Part shown: positions 1-9,839 of the stretch, one piece after another | How the letters are laid out: the number at the start of each line of letters is the position of its first letter | How positions within the stretch are numbered: position 1 is the stretch's first letter | Assembly (NCBI RefSeq): GCF_042852765.1 | Contig: NZ_AP031414.1 | Direction: 5' to 3' (one strand) | DNA length: 64,000 nt | From: Schaedlerella glycyrrhizinilytica_A | Lineage (GTDB): Bacteria > Bacillota > Clostridia > Lachnospirales > Lachnospiraceae | Notes under the pieces: model-generated | Told to the model about the DNA's origin: nothing | The model's input: only the letters and a program-made list of their open reading frames with translations | Databases searched by the model: none | Program-made: the position numbers and the translations under genes

Positions 1-11
1 ATCTTTTCTGA

Positions 12-40
12 TTGCTTCTCTTATTGATTTGATGTAAAAT
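12..40 (+). promoter_or_regulatory. probable dnaA promoter
   Basis: TTGCTT (12-17) and TAAAAT (35-40) are separated by 17 bp and lie about 60 bp upstream of the dnaA start. The -35 box is imperfect and the region extends beyond the window, so other promoters may exist. Confidence 0.4.
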
Positions 41-100
41 GGTGAAGAGAGTTTTTTGTTTACAAATCACTCTGATTACATTGATTAGGAGTTACTTTTG

Positions 101-1471
101 ATGAACATTGTGGAAGAAAATTGGGACGAAATCCTCAATAAAATGAAAGTTGAGTATTGCTCATCGAATATTTCATACAATACATGGATCGCCCCTCTTA
201 CAGTTTATGAAGTGGATGAGACGACCGTCTATATTCTTGTCAGACTCAAGGCCAGTCTGGAACATATTGAAGAAAAATATCTCCTGCCTTTTAAGGTTTG
301 TATCGCCGAGATCACCGGAAAAGAGTATGAGGTTTCTTTTGTTACGGAAGATCAGACCGTCGTCCACCAGAAAAAACAGGATACCGTCCAGAAAAAGAAA
401 GCGAATGTATTATTTGAGAAAGCCAATCTGAATCCCAAATATACATTTGATACATTCGTAGTCGGAAACAACAACCGCTTTGCCCATGCGGCCTCACTGG
501 CCGTGGCCGAATCTCCGGGTGAGATTTACAATCCTCTCTTTATATATGGAGGCGCCGGACTCGGCAAAACCCATTTGATGCATTCGATCGCTCATTTCAT
601 TATTGAGAATGAACCGAATAAACATGTGCTGTATGTCACAAGTGAGACTTTTACCAATGAATTGATCGATGCGCTGAAGATCGGTAAAAACGGCAATGAA
701 CTTTCCATGACTACGTTCCGTGAAAAATACCGGAACAACGACGTTCTTCTGATCGACGACATCCAGTTTATTATCGGAAAGGAAAGTACCCAAGAAGAAT
801 TCTTCCACACATTCAATCATCTTCACGGTGCAGGCAAACAGATCATCATCTCCAGTGATAAACCGCCGAAAGACATTGAGACACTGGAAGACCGGCTTCG
901 TACCCGATTTGAATGGGGTCTTCTGGCCGACATTTCCGCACCGGATTATGAGACACGAATGGCCATTTTGAAGAATAAAATCGAACTGGATCATCTGGAA
1001 GTCTACCATATACCGGACGATGTCCTGCAGTATATTGCCAACAACATCAAGTCGAACATCCGGGAACTCGAAGGTTCCTTAAATAAACTGATCGCATTGG
1101 CCAAACTCGTCAACAAACCGATCGATATTCCATTGGCTGCCGAAGCTTTAAAAGATATGGTTTCTCCGGACGATGCAAGAGAGATCACGCCGGAACTGAT
1201 CATGGAAGTCGTTTCCGAACACTTTAATGTACCGGTCAGCGAATTAAAAGGAAAGAAACGTACTGCTGAGATCGTACTTCCGCGTCAGATCGTCATGTAC
1301 CTCTGCCGCGCTCTGACCGATACGCCTTTGAAAGCAGTCGGTGTACTTCTTGGCGGCAAAGATCATGCCTCGATCAGCCATGGCGTAAAGAAAATTGCGG
1401 CCGATCTTAAGACAGATGAGGCCTTAAGCAATACAATTTCGATCATTAAGAAGAAAATCAATCCTCTTTGA
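101..1471 (+). CDS. dnaA: chromosomal replication initiator DnaA
   Basis: DnaA is the AAA+ ATPase that binds DnaA boxes at the origin and opens the duplex. The 456-residue product has the full family architecture: an N-terminal helicase-interaction domain, a linker near residues 85-105, Walker A GGAGLGKTH near 150-158, Walker B LLIDDIQF, and the C-terminal DNA-binding signature GGKDHASISH. I use ATG 101 rather than the TTG at 98 because AGGAG (87-91) is then 9 bp away. The gene is followed by the box-rich origin spacer and dnaN, the standard Firmicutes order. DnaA boxes next to the gene suggest autoregulation. Confidence 0.98.
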   Translation: MNIVEENWDEILNKMKVEYCSSNISYNTWIAPLTVYEVDETTVYILVRLKASLEHIEEKYLLPFKVCIAEITGKEYEVSFVTEDQTVVHQKKQDTVQKKKANVLFEKANLNPKYTFDTFVVGNNNRFAHAASLAVAESPGEIYNPLFIYGGAGLGKTHLMHSIAHFIIENEPNKHVLYVTSETFTNELIDALKIGKNGNELSMTTFREKYRNNDVLLIDDIQFIIGKESTQEEFFHTFNHLHGAGKQIIISSDKPPKDIETLEDRLRTRFEWGLLADISAPDYETRMAILKNKIELDHLEVYHIPDDVLQYIANNIKSNIRELEGSLNKLIALAKLVNKPIDIPLAAEALKDMVSPDDAREITPELIMEVVSEHFNVPVSELKGKKRTAEIVLPRQIVMYLCRALTDTPLKAVGVLLGGKDHASISHGVKKIAADLKTDEALSNTISIIKKKINPL

Positions 1472-1802
1472 AGGGAATAAGTCACTTTTTTGTTGTGGAT
1501 AACCTGTTGATAACTACGGAATAAGCTGTGGATATTGCAGTTGAGAAATTTTTTTGATTCTTTCCTCTCAGAATTATCCACACGTTATCCCAACACTTCA
1601 AACATGGATTTCACAGAGTTATCAAAGCCGACAAAGCCTTATAAATCAAGGGCTGGAGATAGTTTTAAACATATCCACAGCCCCTAATACTAAGAAGACG
1701 AAATTATTTTATATATAAATACATACAGCTTGTGTGTGAAACTCTTTTTCCACACCATGATGTTATTCCGCAATAAGACAGAATTGAAAGGAGTTTACTA
1801 TT
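1472..1802. other. oriC: origin of replication (oriC), dnaA-dnaN spacer
   Basis: This 331-bp gene-free spacer holds exact matches to the DnaA-box consensus TTWTNCACA: TGTGGATAA at 1494-1502 (reverse), TTATCCACA at 1574-1582 (forward) and TTTTCCACA at 1746-1754 (forward). One-mismatch boxes lie at 1527-1535 (TGTGGATAT) and 1671-1679 (ATATCCACA). An AT-rich stretch at about 1701-1727 is a candidate unwinding element. Position between dnaA and dnaN matches known Firmicutes origins. More boxes may lie upstream of dnaA, outside the window. Origin function is inferred from these features. Confidence 0.88.
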
Positions 1803-2912
1803 ATGAAAATAATCTGTACAAAATCCAATCTTGCAAAAGGAGTCAGTATTGTATCGAAAGCAGTTCCGTCTAAGACAACAATGCCGATCTTAGAATGTAT
1901 TTTGATCGATGCAACTACGGATGTGATCAAACTGACTGCAAATGATATGGAACTTGGAATCGAAACACGCATTGAAGGTGAGATCATCGATCGTGGTATC
2001 ATAGCTTTGAATGCAAAGATCTTTTCTGAGATCGTAAGAAAACTTCCTGATAATGAGATCGTGATCGAAACAGACATGAACAATCAGACGATGATCACCT
2101 GTGAAAAAGCAAAGTTTAATATAGCCGCACAGTCTGGCGAAGATTTCTCTTATCTTCCGGTGATCGAAAAAGAAGACAATATCTCTGTATCCGAATTTAC
2201 TTTGAAAGAAGTGATCCGACAGACTATTTTTTCAATCGCTGACAACGATACAAACAAAATGATGACCGGAGAATTATTTGAGATCGATGAAAATGTCCTG
2301 AAAGTAGTCTCTCTGGATGGACATCGTATTTCCATCCGTAAGATCGAACTAAATGATTCTTACGGACAGAGAAAAGTGATCGTTCCGGGAAAGACACTTC
2401 AGGAAATCAGTAAGATCATCGGCGGGGAAGCGGAAGCAAGTGTTGAGATTTCATTTACGAAAAATCATATCGTATTTGAGTTTGACCAGACGTTGGTCGT
2501 ATCACGGCTGATCGAAGGGGATTATTTTAAGATCGATCAGATGCTCTCCAGCGATTATGAGACAAAAGTTCGGATCAATAAGAGAGAACTTCTGGATTGT
2601 ATCGACCGTGCGACGCTGCTGATCAAAGAGGGAGAAAAGAAACCGATCATCATCAATATCGGCGACGAGTCGATGAAGCTGCAGATCAAGTCCCAGATCG
2701 GATCGATGGACGAAGAGATTCTGATCACAAAAGAGGGAAAAGATCTTTTGATCGGATTTAATCCGAAGTTTTTGATCGATGCGCTCCGTGTTATTGACGA
2801 TGAAGAAGTGGATCTGTATTTTATGAATGCAAAAGCTCCGTGTTTTATTAAAGACGAACAGCAGTCTTATATTTACCTGATCCTTCCGGTAAATTTTAAC
2901 GCCGTGGCATAA
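1803..2912 (+). CDS. dnaN: DNA polymerase III sliding clamp, beta subunit
   Basis: The beta clamp is a ring-shaped dimer that tethers DNA polymerase III to the template and recruits many repair proteins. The 369-residue product is close to the usual length (about 366). It begins MKIICTKSNLAKGVSIVSKA and ends with the clamp-type tail in which MNAKAPCFI precedes YLILPV. GAAAGGAG (1786-1793) precedes ATG 1803. It follows the origin spacer and precedes the S4 gene and recF, as expected. No anomalies seen. Confidence 0.98.
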   Translation: MKIICTKSNLAKGVSIVSKAVPSKTTMPILECILIDATTDVIKLTANDMELGIETRIEGEIIDRGIIALNAKIFSEIVRKLPDNEIVIETDMNNQTMITCEKAKFNIAAQSGEDFSYLPVIEKEDNISVSEFTLKEVIRQTIFSIADNDTNKMMTGELFEIDENVLKVVSLDGHRISIRKIELNDSYGQRKVIVPGKTLQEISKIIGGEAEASVEISFTKNHIVFEFDQTLVVSRLIEGDYFKIDQMLSSDYETKVRINKRELLDCIDRATLLIKEGEKKPIIINIGDESMKLQIKSQIGSMDEEILITKEGKDLLIGFNPKFLIDALRVIDDEEVDLYFMNAKAPCFIKDEQQSYIYLILPVNFNAVA

Positions 2913-2924
2913 GTTGTGCGGGAG

Positions 2925-2972
2925 AAGAAAAGTTTCGCTTTCGGGAAATGCACCGTGAGCGAACTTTTTCTT
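2925..2972 (+). terminator. possible intrinsic terminator after dnaN
   Basis: AAGAAAAGTTTCGCT (2925-2939) can pair with AGCGAACTTTTTCTT (2958-2972) with one slip, and the 3' arm is T-rich. It may only weaken read-through, since the downstream genes are usually co-expressed with dnaN. Confidence 0.4.
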
Positions 2973-3054
2973 GTCGTGCATGCAGCAAAATAGTTATGAG
3001 GAGTGTTTTGAACTGCTACAATAGTCTGACAGATTTTGTATGAAAGGGAAAATT

Positions 3055-3270
3055 ATGGAAATAATCAAATTGAGAGAACAGGATGAATTTATCAAGCTTG
3101 GGCAGGCGGTTAAAGCGGCTGGCCTGGTAGAATCGGGAGTCGAGGCCAAAGAAGTGATACAGCAGGGCCGGGTGTCTGTAAACGGAGAAGTTGACACCAG
3201 ACGTGGCCGAAAATTATATGCGGGGGACGTGGCCGAATATAACGGAGAACAAATAAAAATTGAAAAATAA
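3055..3270 (+). CDS. yaaA: S4-domain RNA-binding protein, RlbA/YaaA type
   Basis: This 71-residue protein is a single S4 RNA-binding domain. Its core is the VIQQGRVSVNGEVDTRRG stretch, and it matches the length and position of B. subtilis YaaA (RlbA), a small factor linked to ribosome maturation. ATG 3055 is preferred over ATG 3040: AAAGGGA lies just upstream, and the product then starts directly with MEIIKLREQ, as in the family. It sits between dnaN and recF, a conserved location. Function is inferred by family and synteny. Confidence 0.88.
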   Translation: MEIIKLREQDEFIKLGQAVKAAGLVESGVEAKEVIQQGRVSVNGEVDTRRGRKLYAGDVAEYNGEQIKIEK

Positions 3271-3311
3271 AGAAAAAGAGTGTAAAATAGTTACATACTG
3301 ATGGAGATATT

Positions 3312-4397
3312 ATGGTAATTAAGTCATTAAAGCTTAAGAATTACAGAAATTATGAGTTGCTGAATCTGACTTTTGATCCAAAGACAAATATCCTCTATGG
3401 GGACAATGCACAGGGAAAGACGAACATTTTGGAGGCATTGTATTTGTCGGGAACTACGAAATCTCACAGAGGTACAAAGGACCGGGATTTGATCCAGTTC
3501 GGGCGGGAGGAATCTCATCTGGAAACAGTGGTTGAGAAAAACGGCGTTCTTTTTCAGATAGACATGCACTTGAAAAAGAACAGCCCGAAAGGAATTGCGA
3601 TCAACAAAATTCCGATCCGGCGTGCGGGAGAACTGTTTGGAATCGTTCATTTTGTATTTTTTTCTCCGGAAGATTTGAATATTATCAAAGAGGGACCGGC
3701 AGGCAGGAGAAGATTTATCGATCTGGAATTATCCCAGCTTGACAAGGTCTATCTTAGTAATCTGTCTAACTATAATCGTATTATCAATCAAAGAAATTCC
3801 TTGCTCAAAGAAATTGTTTATCAAAAAGATCTGATCGATACATTGGATATCTGGGATATGCAATTGGCTGAGTATGGGACAAAGATTATAGAGCGCCGGA
3901 AAAAATTTATCGATGAGGTGAACCGGATCATCGGAGGGATCCATGAGAAACTGACCGGCGGGAGAGAAAATATCGAGTTGTCTTATGAATCTTCGGCAGG
4001 AGAACTTTCCATGGAGGAAATGCTTCGGAAGAACCGGGAGCGCGATATCCGGTTTAAGAGTACGTCTGCCGGACCTCACCGGGATGATCTTTGTTTTCGG
4101 GTGGGAGATCTTGATATCCGGAAATTCGGATCTCAGGGACAGCAGAGGACGGCGGCACTTTCTTTGAAGCTCTCGGAGATTGAATTGGTAAAGATGCTGA
4201 TTCATGATACACCGATCCTTCTTCTGGATGATGTTCTTTCGGAATTGGATAAAAACCGGCAGAATTATCTGCTGGACAGCATTCATGATATCCAGACTGT
4301 CATTACATGTACAGGTCTGGATGAATTTGTGAATCACAGATTTTCTATCAATAAAATCTTTTATGTAAAAAACGGAACAGTGGCAAAAGAAAATTAG
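3312..4397 (+). CDS. recF: DNA replication and repair protein RecF
   Basis: RecF is an SMC-like ABC ATPase that loads RecA at single-strand gaps together with RecO and RecR. The 361-residue product has Walker A GDNAQGKTN near residue 30, an ABC signature region GSQGQQRTAALSLKL, and Walker B PILLLDDVLSELD, in the expected order. GGAG at 3303-3306 precedes ATG 3312. It ends 11 bp before gyrB and is probably co-transcribed with it. Confidence 0.97.
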   Translation: MVIKSLKLKNYRNYELLNLTFDPKTNILYGDNAQGKTNILEALYLSGTTKSHRGTKDRDLIQFGREESHLETVVEKNGVLFQIDMHLKKNSPKGIAINKIPIRRAGELFGIVHFVFFSPEDLNIIKEGPAGRRRFIDLELSQLDKVYLSNLSNYNRIINQRNSLLKEIVYQKDLIDTLDIWDMQLAEYGTKIIERRKKFIDEVNRIIGGIHEKLTGGRENIELSYESSAGELSMEEMLRKNRERDIRFKSTSAGPHRDDLCFRVGDLDIRKFGSQGQQRTAALSLKLSEIELVKMLIHDTPILLLDDVLSELDKNRQNYLLDSIHDIQTVITCTGLDEFVNHRFSINKIFYVKNGTVAKEN

Positions 4398-4408
4398 GAG
4401 GTTGTTAA

Positions 4409-6346
4409 ATGGGTGCAACAGGTACAGAATTTGATGCTGAATACGGCGCGGATCAAATCCAGATATTGGAGGGATTGGAAGCGGTCAGAAAAAGACCGGG
4501 AATGTACATCGGAAGCACATCGGCAAGAGGTCTTCACCACCTTGTGTATGAGATCGTAGACAATTCGATCGATGAGGCGCTTGCAGGATATTGCGATACG
4601 ATTTTTGTCAGCATCAACAAAGATAATTCAGTGACTGTTATTGATAACGGACGTGGTATTCCGGTCGGTATCAATCATAAAACGGGACTTCCGGCAGTCG
4701 AAGTTGTATTTACTGTACTTCATGCAGGCGGAAAATTCGGCGGCGGAGGATATAAAGTGTCCGGAGGTCTGCACGGAGTAGGCGCATCCGTTGTCAACGC
4801 CCTTTCAGAATGGCTTGAAGTAGAGATTTATCAGGGCGGAAAAATATATAAGCAGCGTTATGAGCGCGGAAAAGTCATTTACAAACTGAAAGTAATCGGT
4901 GAATGCGATCCGGAAAAGACAGGAACAAAGGTTACATTTTTCCCGGATGCGGAAATTTTTGAGGAGACCGTATTTGATTACGATGTGCTCAAACAGCGTT
5001 TCCGCGAGATGGCATTTTTGACCCGCGGACTGAAGATCGTGCTGCGGGATGAACGTCAGGAAGAACTGATCGAAAAAACATTTCATTACGAGGGCGGAAT
5101 CAAAGAATTTGTGTCTTACCTGAATAAGAGTAAGACGGCTCTTTATGATCAGATCATTTATTGTGAGGGAAAGAAAGACAACGTATACGTCGAGGTTGCG
5201 ATGCAGCATAATGATTCGTACAGCGACAACACATACGGTTTTGTAAACAACATTACGACGCCGGAGGGCGGGACCCATATCGTAGGTTTCAGAAATGCGC
5301 TGACGAAGACCTTCAATGATTATGCAAGAAAAAATAAATTATTAAAAGACAGTGAACCGAATCTTTCGGGAGAGGACATCCGCGAGGGATTGACAGCGAT
5401 CATCAGCGTAAAACTGGAAGAGCCGCAGTTCGAGGGACAGACAAAGCAGAAACTCGGAAACAGCGAAGCCAGAGGTGCGGTGGACAGTGTCGTAAGTTCA
5501 CAGCTTGAGATTTTCCTGGAACAGAATCCGAACGTTGCAAAAATGACGGTTGAAAAATCCGTGATGGCACAGCGCGCGAGAGAAGCGGCGAGAAAAGCAA
5601 GAGATCTGACGAGAAGAAAATCGGCTCTGGAGGGAATGTCGCTTCCGGGAAAACTGGCCGATTGTTCCGATAAAGATCCGGTAAATTGTGAAATTTACAT
5701 TGTCGAGGGAGATTCGGCCGGCGGATCGGCCAAAACGGCCCGTGACCGTGCGACACAGGCCATTCTTCCGCTTCGTGGAAAGATTTTGAATGTGGAAAAA
5801 GCGCGACTCGATAAGATTTACGCAAATGCGGAGATCAAGGCGATGATCACAGCATTTGGTACGGGAATCCATGATGACTTTGATATCAGTAAACTTCGTT
5901 ATCATAAGATCATCATCATGACTGATGCCGACGTGGACGGCGCCCATATCAGTACCTTGCTTCTGACATTTTTATATCGGTTCATGCCGGAACTGATCAA
6001 ACAGGGATATGTGTATCTGGCACAGCCGCCGCTTTATAAGTTAGAGAAAAATAAAAAAGTATGGTATGCGTACAGTGACGACGAGTTGAACGAGATCCTT
6101 ACGGAAGTCGGACGTGACGGCAACAACAAGATCCAGCGTTATAAGGGACTTGGAGAGATGGATGCGGAACAGCTCTGGGATACGACAATGGATCCGGAAC
6201 ACCGTGTTCTTCTCCGTGTGACGATGGATGACGAGACATCCTCCGAACTGGATCTGACGTTTACAACCCTGATGGGGGATAAAGTAGAACCTCGTCGTGA
6301 GTTTATCGAAGAAAACGCAAGATTTGTACAAAATCTGGATATATAA
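4409..6346 (+). CDS. gyrB: DNA gyrase subunit B
   Basis: GyrB supplies the ATPase and TOPRIM parts of DNA gyrase, which introduces negative supercoils. The 645-residue product has the GHKL motifs EIVDNSIDEALAG, DNGRGIP and GGLHGVGASVVNALS. It also has TOPRIM motifs EGDSAGGSAK and DADVDGAHI, and the C-terminal QRYKGLGEMDAEQLW. A strong AGGAGG at 4397-4402 precedes ATG 4409. gyrA follows after 31 bp, forming a gyrBA operon. Confidence 0.98.
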   Translation: MGATGTEFDAEYGADQIQILEGLEAVRKRPGMYIGSTSARGLHHLVYEIVDNSIDEALAGYCDTIFVSINKDNSVTVIDNGRGIPVGINHKTGLPAVEVVFTVLHAGGKFGGGGYKVSGGLHGVGASVVNALSEWLEVEIYQGGKIYKQRYERGKVIYKLKVIGECDPEKTGTKVTFFPDAEIFEETVFDYDVLKQRFREMAFLTRGLKIVLRDERQEELIEKTFHYEGGIKEFVSYLNKSKTALYDQIIYCEGKKDNVYVEVAMQHNDSYSDNTYGFVNNITTPEGGTHIVGFRNALTKTFNDYARKNKLLKDSEPNLSGEDIREGLTAIISVKLEEPQFEGQTKQKLGNSEARGAVDSVVSSQLEIFLEQNPNVAKMTVEKSVMAQRAREAARKARDLTRRKSALEGMSLPGKLADCSDKDPVNCEIYIVEGDSAGGSAKTARDRATQAILPLRGKILNVEKARLDKIYANAEIKAMITAFGTGIHDDFDISKLRYHKIIIMTDADVDGAHISTLLLTFLYRFMPELIKQGYVYLAQPPLYKLEKNKKVWYAYSDDELNEILTEVGRDGNNKIQRYKGLGEMDAEQLWDTTMDPEHRVLLRVTMDDETSSELDLTFTTLMGDKVEPRREFIEENARFVQNLDI

Positions 6347-6377
6347 CAGAGTTTAAGTGACTTAAAGGAGAGTAGGA

Positions 6378-8891
6378 ATGGAAGATAATATTTTTGATAA
6401 AGTCCATGAAGTCGATCTGAAGAAGACGATGGAAAAATCTTACATCGATTATGCCATGAGTGTTATCGCATCTCGTGCGCTTCCGGATGTAAGAGATGGA
6501 TTAAAGCCGGTACAGCGTAGAATCCTGTACTCCATGATCGAGTTGAACAACGGACCGGACAAACCGCATCGTAAATGTGCGCGTATCGTCGGAGATACGA
6601 TGGGAAAATATCATCCTCATGGAGACAGTTCCATTTATGGAGCGTTAGTCAATCTGGCACAGGACTGGTCCACGCGATATCCTCTTGTTGATGGTCACGG
6701 AAACTTTGGTTCTGTGGATGGAGATGGCGCGGCGGCCATGCGATATACCGAGGCCCGTCTGAGTAAGATTTCCATGGAGATGACAGCGGACATCAACAAA
6801 GATACCGTTGATTTTGCACCGAACTTTGATGAGACGGAAAAAGAACCGGTTGTGCTTCCTGCGAGATTTCCGAATCTCCTTGTCAATGGAACTTCCGGTA
6901 TTGCCGTCGGTATGGCGACGAATATTCCTCCGCACAATCTTCGGGAAGTGATCGGAGCCGTTGTCAAGATCATCGACGATCAGATCGAGGAAAAAGGCGA
7001 GACAACGATCGATGAGATCCTTGAGATCGTCAAAGGTCCGGATTTTCCGACCGGAGCGGAGATTCTCGGAACAAAGGGGATCGAAGAGTCTTATCGGACA
7101 GGTCGGGGCAAGATCCGTGTCCGCGCAGTGACAAATATCGAGCCGATGCAGAATGGAAAGAACCGGATCATTGTAACGGAACTTCCGTTCATGGTAAACA
7201 AAGCGCGTCTGATCGAAAAGATCGCAGAACTTGTAAGAGATAAAAAAATCGACGGAATCACAGATCTGAGCGATCAGTCCAGCCGGGAGGGAATGCGGAT
7301 CTGTATCGAACTGCGTCGTGACGTCAACCCGAATATTATTTTAAATCAGTTGTACAAACATACACAGCTTCAGGATACATTCGGCGTGATCATGCTGGCG
7401 CTTGTCAATAATGAGCCGAAGATCATGAATCTTCTTGATATGCTGAATTATTATCTGGCACATCAGGAAGAAGTTGTGACAAGAAGAACAAAATATGAAT
7501 TAAATAAAGCGGAAGAGCGCGCGCATATCTTAAAAGGATTGTTGATCGCGCTGGATCATATTGACGAAGTGATCAAGATCATCCGCGGATCAAAGAACGT
7601 TCAGATCGCAAAAGAAGAGTTGATGAAACAGTTTGAACTTTCGGAAGTGCAGGCACAGGCGATCGTGGATATGCGTTTGCGTGCTCTGACCGGATTGGAA
7701 AGAGAGAAACTGGAGACAGAATATGCGGAACTGATGAAGAAGATCGACGAACTGCGTGCGATCCTTGCAGACCGGAAATTGCTTCTCGGTGTGATCAAAA
7801 AAGAAATCCTTATCATTTCCGACAAGTATGGCGATGACCGCAGAACAAGTATCGGCTATGATGAGTTCGATATTTCCATGGAAGATATGATCCCGAAAGA
7901 AGATGTTGTGATCACCATGACAAAGATGGGATATATCAAACGGATGACGATGGACAATTTCAAGAGTCAGAACCGTGGAGGCAAGGGAATCAAGGGCATG
8001 CAGAAGCTGGATGAGGATTACATCCAGGAACTGTTCGTGACATCCACGCATAACTATATCATGTTCTTTACGAATACCGGTCGTGTGTATCGTATGAAAG
8101 CATATGAGATTCCGGAGTCAGGAAGAACATCGAGAGGAACTGCGATCATCAATCTGCTGCAGTTGATGCCGGAAGAGAAGATCACGGCGATGATTCCGAT
8201 CAAGGCATATGATGACGATCAGTATTTATTTATGGCGACAGAGCAGGGACTTGTGAAGAAGACGCTGCTCCGAGAATATGTCAATGTAAGAAAGAAAGGT
8301 CTGGCGGCGATCACACTGCGCGACGATGACCAGTTGATCGAAGTGAAGATCACAGATAATGAGAAAGATATTCTTCTCGTTACAAAATACGGACAGTGTA
8401 TCCGATTTGACGTCAATGATGTAAGGGCAACCGGAAGAACATCGATGGGAGTTCGCGGAATTAATCTTGACGACAGAGATAAAGTGATCGGAATGCAGGT
8501 CAACACGCAGGGCGACTGTCTTCTTGTCGTATCAGAAAAAGGTATGGGTAAACGCACTGCGATGGGAGAATTCACCAATCAGAACCGCGGCGGTAAAGGT
8601 GTGAAATGCTATAAGATCACCGAAAAGACCGGAAATGTGATCGGAATGAAAGCGGTCAATGAAGACGATGAGATCATGATGATCAACAGCGAGGGAATCA
8701 TTATCCGTATGGCGTGCGATACGATTTCCAAACTTGGAAGAATTACGTCAGGCGTGAAGCTGATCAACCTGAAAGAAAATGAGACCGTAGTCAGTGTAGC
8801 AAAAGTAAGGAAAGCATCAACTGAGATCGACGGAGAAGAAATCGATATTTCCGATGAAGAAGGAGAAGAGATTTCGGAAGAACAGGAATAA
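6378..8891 (+). CDS. gyrA: DNA gyrase subunit A
   Basis: GyrA carries out double-strand cleavage and wraps DNA. The 837-residue product contains the catalytic tyrosine at residue 123 (AAAMRYTEARLS) and the quinolone-pocket segment HPHGDSSIYGAL at about 79-90. GyrA-box-type motifs QNRGGKG occur twice in the C-terminal beta-pinwheel region. The acidic tail (DEEGEEISEEQE) is typical. Position 88, equivalent to E. coli Asp87, is glycine, which may be a lineage feature. GGAG precedes ATG 6378. The unit ends at a terminator. Confidence 0.98.
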   Translation: MEDNIFDKVHEVDLKKTMEKSYIDYAMSVIASRALPDVRDGLKPVQRRILYSMIELNNGPDKPHRKCARIVGDTMGKYHPHGDSSIYGALVNLAQDWSTRYPLVDGHGNFGSVDGDGAAAMRYTEARLSKISMEMTADINKDTVDFAPNFDETEKEPVVLPARFPNLLVNGTSGIAVGMATNIPPHNLREVIGAVVKIIDDQIEEKGETTIDEILEIVKGPDFPTGAEILGTKGIEESYRTGRGKIRVRAVTNIEPMQNGKNRIIVTELPFMVNKARLIEKIAELVRDKKIDGITDLSDQSSREGMRICIELRRDVNPNIILNQLYKHTQLQDTFGVIMLALVNNEPKIMNLLDMLNYYLAHQEEVVTRRTKYELNKAEERAHILKGLLIALDHIDEVIKIIRGSKNVQIAKEELMKQFELSEVQAQAIVDMRLRALTGLEREKLETEYAELMKKIDELRAILADRKLLLGVIKKEILIISDKYGDDRRTSIGYDEFDISMEDMIPKEDVVITMTKMGYIKRMTMDNFKSQNRGGKGIKGMQKLDEDYIQELFVTSTHNYIMFFTNTGRVYRMKAYEIPESGRTSRGTAIINLLQLMPEEKITAMIPIKAYDDDQYLFMATEQGLVKKTLLREYVNVRKKGLAAITLRDDDQLIEVKITDNEKDILLVTKYGQCIRFDVNDVRATGRTSMGVRGINLDDRDKVIGMQVNTQGDCLLVVSEKGMGKRTAMGEFTNQNRGGKGVKCYKITEKTGNVIGMKAVNEDDEIMMINSEGIIIRMACDTISKLGRITSGVKLINLKENETVVSVAKVRKASTEIDGEEIDISDEEGEEISEEQE

Positions 8892-8910
8892 AAAGTAAAT
8901 AGGTTTTAAG

Positions 8911-8940
8911 AAAAGGCAGAGTTTTTACTTTGCCTTTTTG
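8911..8940 (+). terminator. intrinsic terminator after gyrA
   Basis: AAAGGCA (8912-8918) pairs with TGCCTTT (8931-8937), and the 3' arm runs into TTTTTG. It lies 20 bp after the gyrA stop and before the fumarase ribosome binding site. Confidence 0.65.
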
Positions 8941-8973
8941 AGAAGAAAAGATACAAGCATAAAAGGAGACATT

Positions 8974-9819
8974 ATGATTCGTACTGTGCATGTAGAAGAA
9001 ATTACAAAAAACATAAAAGAGATGTGTATCGAGGCTAATCATTATCTTTCAGAGGATATGGATACGGCGATGAAGCAGGCTGTTGAGACGGAAAAAGCGC
9101 CGCTTGGAAAACAGATTTTAACACAGCTCCAGGAAAATCTGCAGATCGCAGCAAAAGACATGATCCCGATCTGTCAGGATACCGGAATGGCAGTTATTTT
9201 TTTAGAAATCGGTCAGGACGTGCATTTTGAGGGAGGATCATTGGAAGATGCTGTCAATGAGGGCGTGCGCCAGGGGTATGTGGATGGATTTTTGCGAAAA
9301 TCAGTTGTGAAAGATCCGTTGATCCGTGAAAATACGAAAGACAACACTCCGGCAGTCATTCATACAAAGATCGTACAGGGAGATCGGGTAAAGATCAAAG
9401 TGGCTCCGAAAGGATTCGGAAGTGAAAATATGAGCCGTGTTTTTATGCTGAAACCTGCGGAGGGAATCGAGGGAGTGAAGCATGCGGTGCTGACAGCCGT
9501 AAAGGATGCGGGTCCGAATGCCTGTCCTCCGATGGTCGTCGGCGTGGGAATCGGCGGAACATTTGAAAAATGTGCGTTGATGGCAAAAGAAGCATTGGCC
9601 CGGGAAGTGGGAAGTCATTCTACGATCCCATATGTCAGAGAGTTGGAGGAAGAATTGCTTTCAAAGATCAATTCCCTTGGGATCGGTCCAGGAGGACTTG
9701 GAGGTACAACAACCGCTCTGGCAGTAAATATCAATACATATCCAACACATATTGCCGGACTTCCGGTAGGAGTCAATATCTGTTGCCATGTGAACCGGCA
9801 CGTTATTCGGGAATTGTAA
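8974..9819 (+). CDS. fumA: class I fumarate hydratase, alpha (Fe-S) subunit
   Basis: Together with the next gene this makes an oxygen-sensitive [4Fe-4S] hydro-lyase that interconverts fumarate and malate. The 281-residue alpha subunit shows the cysteine-containing motifs PICQDTGMAV and GPNACPPMVVGVGIGG, likely cluster ligands, and the loop GPGGLGGTTTAL. ATG 8974 follows AAAGGAG (8962-8968), so upstream in-frame starts are not needed. The L(+)-tartrate dehydratase alpha subunit is a close relative and cannot be excluded. The two-gene arrangement is common in anaerobic Clostridia. Confidence 0.9.
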   Translation: MIRTVHVEEITKNIKEMCIEANHYLSEDMDTAMKQAVETEKAPLGKQILTQLQENLQIAAKDMIPICQDTGMAVIFLEIGQDVHFEGGSLEDAVNEGVRQGYVDGFLRKSVVKDPLIRENTKDNTPAVIHTKIVQGDRVKIKVAPKGFGSENMSRVFMLKPAEGIEGVKHAVLTAVKDAGPNACPPMVVGVGIGGTFEKCALMAKEALAREVGSHSTIPYVRELEEELLSKINSLGIGPGGLGGTTTALAVNINTYPTHIAGLPVGVNICCHVNRHVIREL

Positions 9820-9839
9820 AAAGCGGAGGGATCAGCATT

